Assembly (NCBI GenBank): GCA_900315935.1
Contig: ONBB01000001.1
Coordinates: 62,001-126,000 of the forward strand
From: an uncultured Bacteroidales bacterium
GTDB lineage: Bacteria; Bacteroidota; Bacteroidia; Bacteroidales; P3
Direction of reading: 5' to 3'
Length of the DNA stretch: 64,000 bases
A model generated the notes under the pieces. The model had not been told where the DNA came from, made no database searches, and saw only the letters and a program-made list of their open reading frames with translations. Shown here in pieces: positions 48,332 to 57,300 of the stretch (its first letter is position 1; each line of letters opens with the position of its first letter). A program made the position numbers and the translations under genes.

Positions 48332-51300
48332 CGCATGATCATCTTCTTCATGCGGCGCTGGCCGTCGACTTCGATGCCGTAGAAGTATACGCCCGACGAG
48401 TACTCGCCCATGTCGAGGGTGATGGTCTGGCGGCCGGCATCGTAGTGCTGCTCGAAGCTGTTGACCATGTGGCCCATGGCGTCGATGACGAAGAAGCGCA
48501 CCTTGGCGGCGTTGGGCAGCACGAACGGGATGGTGGTCTTGCCGGTGAAGGGATTGGGGTAGTTTTGGTCGAGCACCAGCTCGTCCTCCAGCACCGTGGG
48601 CACTCCCTCGAAGTGGTTTATCACCTCGACGACGGTGGTCTTGTTGTTCTCGGGGTTGGCATCCTGGAAGCGGGTGTCGCCTTCGCCCGAGTAGGAGCGG
48701 GTCATGCTCTTGGGGATGCGCTGGTTGAACTGGATGTGGGTTGTGTCGCCTGGACGCAAATAAATGGTCGGCGGGTTGGAGGCAGGGAACGAGAGGCTGT
48801 TGCCGTTGATGGTAACGCGTGCGTGGATACCGCGGTTGACCACAGTCAGGTTGCCTCGGTTGATTACCTGCAGGCGCACACGGCAGTCGGGTTCACCGGT
48901 TTCTTCCACAAGGACCTTGGTCGCCTCGAGGTCGGTGTATAGTGTCTCGAGCACCTTGGTGCTGTCGTTGCTTTGGTCGTTGTCGCCGTCGATGCTGACA
49001 AAGCCCGTTACATTGGGGTAGCCCATGGCGCGGTGCGGCAGCTGGACGTTGAACATGTGGTAGGCGGTGCTCAGACCCGGTAGCGGTCGGGCGCGGCTGT
49101 AGGTTTCGGTTACCATCGTGTTGGGGTCGTCGTCGATGAGGAAGCCCACTCGGAATCCGTTGGCGCCGGTCGAACCGCGGTTCTCTATCTTCAGCTGGAA
49201 CATTACGCTGTTAAAGTCCGAGGTGTCGACCACTACAGCGGCGGCAGCCAGGTCGGTTACCAGCGAGATGGCCTGGACGCGCTTGATGATGGTGTCGTTG
49301 TAGATGTATTCGTTCTGCTCGCTCTTGATGATGCCGGTCAGTTTCATCAGGCCCATCGGCGCACGCAGGCGCTGGCGGAATGTGTAGTTGAAGTAGGCCA
49401 GCGGCTGGAGCGGCTGTCCGAGGTACTCGGTGAAGTCGATTTCCTCGTCCACGCGGTTGACATCGTTCACCATGTAGCTGGCGGTGGCACGGGCTATCGG
49501 GTTCACACCGAAGTTGCGTATGCGCAGGGTTACTTGAACCGATGTGTCGCCGGCCACCACTTTGTCTCGTGGGTAGATGAACTCATGGGCACTGATATCG
49601 TCGTCGAGCGGCGAAAGCGAGAAGTGCTTGATCAGGGTGTCGTTGTCGCGGTAGATGTCCAAGTCCCACTGGGTGAAGGCCATGATGTCGAAGTTCTCGG
49701 GGAAGTCGTTTGTTACCACAAAGGGAACGTCGAAGGTCAGTGTGTCGGAACCTCCCGGGGGAATGAGGCAGGTAACCGTGCTTTCGCGGGAGAGGAAGGT
49801 ACCATAGGTGGTGTATCCCAGCTGGAAGCTGCGGGCCGTGTCGGTGCCGAAGTTCTTCACCACCACCTTGGGGTAGTAGGTGCGGCCGTACTGTGCGATA
49901 CTCGGCTCGGTAATGTCGATGACACCCACATCCGTCGGGATGGGAGCACGGCCAATCTTGAAGTTGTCGACGGCGCAGCCTTCGCCAAAGGAGGCGGTGG
50001 CGGAGTTGCTGAGCGGCGTGTTGTATACGAAGCGGAACTGCAGGCGCTCCTGGAAATCACCGCTGATGGTTTTGGTCGACAGCCAGTAGCGGTTGTAGTC
50101 GGAGCCGCCGCTGGAACCATCGAACACGCGGTCGTCGGCGTTGTTGTACCAGTTCGTGGCTTCTTCGAAATCGACTTTTACCCAGCGGTTCATATAGTTG
50201 TAGAACTCCAGATGTACCGAGCTGCCACCTGTCAGGTTGCGACGCAGGTAGAACGACAGCGTGTCGGGTTTCACCTGCGAGATGTCGATGATGGGACTGT
50301 AGAGGTAGCTGGCGTTGCCGCGGCGTCCGGTGGAGATGGTGAGTTGCGGGTCGGTTACCCAGGCGTAAGGCTCCGAGTGGGGACCGGTGATGCGTACCTT
50401 GTTGGGCGTGCCGTGGGTCCAGTAGTTGCGCATGTAGGCATTATAGCCCTTCGGTGCATACCACATGTTGATGGAATCGAAGTTTTCGTCCACGACTAGT
50501 TCTACCACATGGAAGCGGTGGTACTCGTACTGCAGCGTGTCGTTCTGGTGGATGGTGTCGCCCTCGGTGTTGTGCCAGATGGTCAGTGTCGAGGTCCCCA
50601 GCGGCAGGGTGTGGACCGGCAGGGTTACGTCGCCACTGGTGCCGGGCTGCAGGGTGCCGGTGAAGTTGACGGTGCCTTCGGCTGTGGGGTCGATGGTATC
50701 GCCGTCGAACCTGAAGTGGAACGTCGGGTTGGTCAGTGCCGTGGTGCCTTTGTTCATAATGCGGAACTTGACTTCCACCGTCTGGTCGTTGCGCACCAGC
50801 TGGTTGCGTGGGGAGACAATCTGTGTGATGGACAGGTCGGTCTCGGGCCCCTCTTCGTCCACGAACAGCAGGAAGTCGATGGCATGGCCGTCCTTGTTGT
50901 CGGCGATGCCTGAAGTGGGTATGACGCTGGCGTCAGAATAGTCATTGTTGGAACCTACACACACACGCATGCGCATATATCCATAGGAGGCTGAGGTGGG
51001 TATGGTGATATATGCCCTTGTGGGCTCGTAGTTCCAATGCAGTTGACCGTTCACCACCACTTCGTCTCCGGCAAAGTTTCCGCTGCGGTCGAAGTCAATC
51101 ATCGCCCAGGTCTTGTAGCGGAAGTCCTCGGCCATCGGGTCGGTGGGAGTTATCTCTACAATCAGTGTGTCGCCGGAACCTCGCGTTACGTGCAGCACAG
51201 GATATTCGTGATTGTTGTAGGAGGTCGCTTCGGTGTAGCCGCGGCCCATGGGCGGGAGGTCGAGGTTGATTTCGTTATAGGATATGCGCGTGATGTCGAA

Positions 51301-54300
51301 TGTTGGGTTGCTGGACTTGGTGGCAGCATAGTTGTTCTCGGCCAGCGAGCGGAAGGAGTGGGCTACGCGTATGGTGTCGTTTTTGCGCACTACGTCGCTG
51401 GGCAGGTCGGTCCAGATGAGAAGTGAGTAGTTTTGGAGTTGGGTGGGGGTGGTGATGTTGAGCAGTTCGCTGAATGTGTATTCAACCGTCTGTCCCGATG
51501 CTATCGGGGTGGTGCAGACTTCGCTCACTTCCTGTATGACATTGGCACCGCGTTTGAGTTGGTAGGCCACGGGCACATTGGTCTGTGCCGAGGTTCCGTA
51601 GTTGATGATTCGTATGCGCACGGTGTCATTCTCCATGTATACACGGCTGCCCAGCGGTGCCAGCACCTCGTCGAATGCCACGTCGTTGGGCACTAGCTGG
51701 TTCACTTGAACGTGGACCTGTGAGAAGTGGCTCTGGCAGTTGTTCTGGCTGCGACAGGAGAGGTAGTATACCGAGTCGTCAAAATATTGCGGCGTGTTGC
51801 TCCATAGGGTCGAGGCGTTGTAGTTCGTTGGCTGGTAGAATGGCGCGGCCGTCGAGTCGCGATACCACATGATGGGGCGCTGGTTTTCCTGCGAGGCACG
51901 CACTGCGCCCCAGGTTCCGTAGCTGAATATAGTGTCATATCCTATGGGAGGCGCAGGTGTGTAGTAGGAGTTGATGGTGGGCGATGCACTGTTGGTATTG
52001 GCGGTGGTGTCGTTGTCGTTTGACACGTCGTTGACATAGTTGCACCAACCCGACACTTTGACCGTTATGTTGGAGGCATGGCCGGTGGGATAGAGGTTGG
52101 CAGAGTCGGTGAAGGTGATGGTGGTGTTGTTGCCGATGTACAAATCCTCCGCCAGTGTGATGGTTTCAGAGTTGCTGGCTGGCAGGGTGGGGATGGTGAT
52201 GGTGGTCGGGGTCATCTGGGTGGCCGTATATCCAATGGCCAGTTCGGTATTGGCGGGAATTGTCTTGAATCCCTTGTTGGTAAGGGTTATGTGTATGGCG
52301 GTTTTGTGCATGTAGCATCCGGGTGTGGAGGTCGACATCCTTGTTGCCTCGAGGTTAAAGGCCGGTGCCAGGTAGAACGGGGTCGAGATGTTGTTGTTGC
52401 TTTCGGCGCTGTCGACGGGGATTTCTACTACTACATGCACGATGGCTGTATCGATTATTCCGAGTACCGTGGGCATCATGATGGTGTCGCGTTTCATTTG
52501 TGCCGGTTGGAATGTGCCGAGCGACTTGGGCGTTGTGGTGGTTGTAGCTTCATGGCCTTCGATATAGGCGTACCACGACACGTCGTTCTCCGTAGAACGT
52601 CCGTTGTTATAGAACTGGGCTATGATGCGCACATCGTCGCTCTCGATGTTGGGAGGCATGTTGGTGGCACTGAAATTGAGGCTAACAGGCATCGAGGGGT
52701 CGAGGATGCGCACTACGGCCATGTCATGAGTCTTGATCTCCATTTCGTGGGCGCCAATGGTGGGTGCCGGTATAGGCGGACGCATCTTGCCGTCGATGTC
52801 ATCAATGACGTCGGTGTTGTATTGTGCCAGTGCGACGAAGTTCGTCATCAGAAGGTGCAAATCGTTTTCGGAAGTGAAGAATGGTTCGTCGAATACCGAG
52901 TTGCCATCTGCTCCGTTTCGTGCTTGCAGCGCCGAGAGTGAATTGGCGGCAAACTTCCAGAAGAGGGGCGTGGTGCCGGCACTGTAGTAGGCGTTGAAGT
53001 TCGATGCGGAGAGGGTGTTCAGTTCGGACACGTAGTAGGCATATCCGTTGCTGAAGTTGGCGAAGATGTTGTTCATCACTTGCAGGCCGCTCACCGTGGC
53101 GCCTGCGCGGAATCCGTAGGTCTTGGTCGACTGGCTGGCGGTGGTGCCGTTGCTCACGCGGATGGTGTTGTAATAGATGTTGACATTGGAGGTCGTCGAG
53201 TCAGCCCAGATACCAGCTGATTCCTGTGTATTGTTGGCAGGGTTGGCAGGGTTCTGTACACGGCTGCTGGCACTGATCATGTTGTTCGTTACATACCCCT
53301 TGTTGGTACTGGTGGAGGCTATGTTGGCCAGCTGTATACCACGTTTGCCGCCAGTCTGGTTGTCGATGAGGTATATCTGGTTCTTCTCTACCTTGAAAGT
53401 GCCTTCGGTTTGGGCCAGATACATGCCAGTCAGTAGTCGATTGGGCTTGCCGGGTGTGCCGGAGGTTATCTGGTTGGATCGGATTTCCAGGTTGGTGATG
53501 TTGCGCAGGTTGAGACCCAGGCTGGTAAAGTTTCGGAAGATGTTGTTGGTCAGTAACAGGTTGCTGTAGCCCGTGCCGTTGGTCTTGATGGAGTAATATC
53601 CACTGTCGATGATGCAGTTGGTAACGGTAAGGTTGCTGATATTGTCATTGAGCACCACGCCTGCGGCGGTGGCTGCATCGGCGGTGCCTTTCACCTTGAT
53701 GGTCATACTGTCAAGGGTGATGTTGTCGCCGTTCTGCATAACCAGTGCATTGGCATGGTTGCCAGCGTTGCCGGTGCCGGTGGGACGTGCCTCTATCTTG
53801 AAGTTGGAGAGGATTACGTTGGATGCGCTGTCGAGCCGCATTACATAGTTGTCGGTTTGGGTGGTAGCAGCGGTCAGCAACACTTCGTTGCCCATACCGA
53901 CAAAACTGATGGTGTTGGTGTCAGATGAGCCTTCGATGTGGCCGAGAGCAACCTGTTCGTTATAGGTGCCGTTGGATACCTGGAACACCACCGGGCCCTC
54001 GATACCGGCCACGTTCAACGTGTCGATGGCTTCGCCAAACGAGCTGTAGTCGGCATCGCTGAGAGCGATGGTATAGGTTCCGCGGCAGAAGTGGACGATG
54101 AATGATTGTGCGATGGTGTCGTTGCTGCTGGTAAAGTCGTTGGGTGTGTGTACAATGGAGGTAATTGTGTGGCGGCCGGGACCGAGTTCCTTTTTGAAGA
54201 GTTGTTCTGTGCGTTGGTCGCCCGAGGCAATGGTTCCTGCAACTGTGAGGCTGTCCAGCCCCTCATTGTCGAGATAGTAGTAGATGGTTACGTTGCTGCG

Positions 54301-57300
54301 GTCGTCGCTACCCTGATTGCGGAGGTTGATGAAGATGGGGATACTGTCGCAAGAATTATAGTGGATGGTGTCCGAGCCACTAGGCCAGTAGAGTGCCATG
54401 TCGACAGGCGGTATATTGGTCATTGTTACGTTGAAGGTGGAGATAGGACCAGTACATCCATAGGTTATCGTGTCAAACATGATGTTGGGACGGTTGGATT
54501 TGCGTGTTCCTGCAACGGTGGGGGCAAACTCGCTGCTGTTGTACTTCATCAGAACCGAATTGGTTTTGGTGGTGTAGCGCGTTTTGCTGCCATTGTTGAT
54601 GGCGGCAGGCAGGTTGTAGTTCACCTCAACCACCATGCTGCTCGTGCCGTCCCATTCATAAGGAGTGTCGAAGGCATGGCGTACCCAGTTCTGGGCCTGC
54701 GAGCCGGTGATGGTCAGTTGGTCGTAGGAACAAACGGTCTGGGTTTCGTACCATGACGTGGAGGGGAAGGCTGTGTCGGTGGTGGCACCGATGCCAATAG
54801 TGTAATTGTACAGCGTCTGTGATGTGTTGTTGCCAATGGCATCGAGGTAGAAGTGGATTGCTTCCACGGGACCGGCCTCCAGTCCAGCGGCATGCAACTC
54901 GCTGGCACTGTAAATATACTGCTGGCGGGCGTACTTGTTTTTAACGTTGTAGGGGTTGGGTTCGCTGTCGGTGCTTTGGGTGGTGCCGATGCCGATGACT
55001 CCGTCGCGACGCGTGGTTACGATATGGGCCACACCCATCGTGCCGTTCATGTACAGACGGTCGGTTATATAGGTGTATCCTGTGTCGACGGCATCCATAT
55101 CGTAGTTGTACCAGACGGGAGTCAGATTCAAGGCAGAAGCTGCCATTGTAATGGTATCCCTGTCTGCGTAGAATACTGTTCGGTCGGCAGGCGGTACGGG
55201 TGCTGCTGGCGTGTAGAGGGATGTGGTGGAGGCATACGAGGTGTCGTTTGAGCGTATCTGGTCGTTGGCAAGTGCATCGGCCCACACTTTGATGATAACC
55301 AGCGAGTCTCTGTCGAAGGCCATGTTCAATTGTTGAGTGAAGGTGTGGGTGATGACTCCATTGGCAGGGATGCCGGTGGTGATGGTCTCGCTCACTGTGT
55401 CGCCGCCGGCGCAGTAGTTGAGTGTCAGTGAATCCACAGGTTGGATACCGTAGTTGTGCACCGTTACGGTGATGTCTTCGTTGCCCATGGCGCACTGCGT
55501 TGCGGGCAGGGTTGGCGGGGTAAGGTGCAGGTCGTTGAGCGGAGCGTTGTTCAAGGTGATGTTCACCTTGCCGAAATAGCCGTCGCAGCCATTGTCGGAG
55601 TAGCGCATCCAAGCTGGGTCGTTGGTGTTGAGGAACATGGGCTGGCTTGGAGAGGCAGCGCGCCAGTCGTTGGCGTTTCCATAGAATTGGGTTCTTACCA
55701 GACCGCACACCGTATTGCCTGCGACGGAGAAGCCATTGCCGCTCCACACGTAGGAAGGCTGGCCGATGAGTGGCCAGTTGGAGGTGGACGAGGTGGCGTT
55801 TAGCACCAGCATATCCTCCACCACTCCGCCGTGACGGTATACGAATGCAACGGTCGAACTGTGCTGCACAGTTATGCTCGACAGGTTGCTTGACCCTGTG
55901 GTGACGGTCATTGTGGGATTGCTTGAAGAAGCGTTGACGAACTGTACCACCAGTGACTGGCCAGGTTCAATGCTGACATCGCCAAAGACGTATACCTTGT
56001 TGTTTAAATTAGCGGTGTTCGACATGGTCATCAGCGTGTCGCCCTCCAGGTAAGCCGTGGCATCGCCGATGTTGGTCAGCTGCAGGGCCACCTTGCGGTT
56101 CGATATCATCCAGTAGGGCATGTTGGGTGTCAGGCCCAACACATTGTTGTTTCGGGCAAACTCCAACTGCGTGATGCGGACAATGGGCATGTTGCGGCGC
56201 TGGGCGATGTAGAATACTGTGTCGGTACGTAAGGTGTCGGTGGTGAAAGTAGGACCTACATGGAAGGGTGCGGCATCGGTGGAGTCGCGATACCAATAGA
56301 TAGTCGAGCTGCGCGAGGGGGCCGAGGTGTTGCCGTAGACGGCCCAGTTCTCGATGCCGCCGGTAGGAGTAATGGTGGCGGTGGTGGCGTAGTCGGGAGT
56401 GAGATAGATGTCGGTGGGGGTTACGGGGCGGTATCTGCTCAACACATAGAAAGTGTTGGTGTCGTTGGTCAGGTTCGGGTCGTTGGCGAAGATGGTCCAC
56501 ACCTTGATGGTGTACAGCGAGTCGCGCTTACCATTGGGGGGCAGGGTCAGCATGCGGCCGGTGAAGATGGTTGTCGTGTCTTCGGCCGGAACGGTGTCCG
56601 TGATGTTCACCGTGTTCACCATGCCACCATTTATTTGGTAGGCCAGGCTGAGACCCGTAGTGGTGGTATAGGCGTTGACACCGCTGTTACGCAGGCGTAC
56701 TGCCAGCTCGACACTCGAGGGCATGTAGCAGGTCTCCAATTCGGGCGACACAAGCGCTTCGGGCTCGAAGTCGTAACCCAGCGAAACAAACTCGAAGGCA
56801 CCGGGGCAGGTGGCAGTTGTGCTGCGCAGGCTGTCGAACATGTCGGTGGGGACGGTGGCCAGCGGCATACCCACACCCTTGATCAAACGGTTGTAGGTGC
56901 GCAGGTCTACCAGCGAGCCATTGAGGAAGTAGGGATTGGTAGAGATGGAGTTCGCGTCTTCGGGGAAGGCGGTTACCCAGTCTTCAATGCTGGCGTAGGC
57001 GTTGCCCAGCTGGCGGCAGAGGGTGCCGCTGGTGGAATAGTACACATTGTACCCCACCGTGTTGTTGGGGCTGGGGAAGTAGTTGAAGGCGTAGTTGTTG
57101 TTGTCGAGGGCCACCAGTATGTTGTTGATGAAGCGGTTGTTGGCAATCGTGCCGCCGCCAAGTGTGGCAGCCGACACGTTGCTGCGCGTCATGGCAGTCA
57201 TCTTGACCGAGTTGTACACCACGTCAGTCCAGGTAGCCTGGATGACGTTCAGGGGTGAGGTCATAAGGTTGGCCGAGCCGTCATCGTTGCACACTATCAT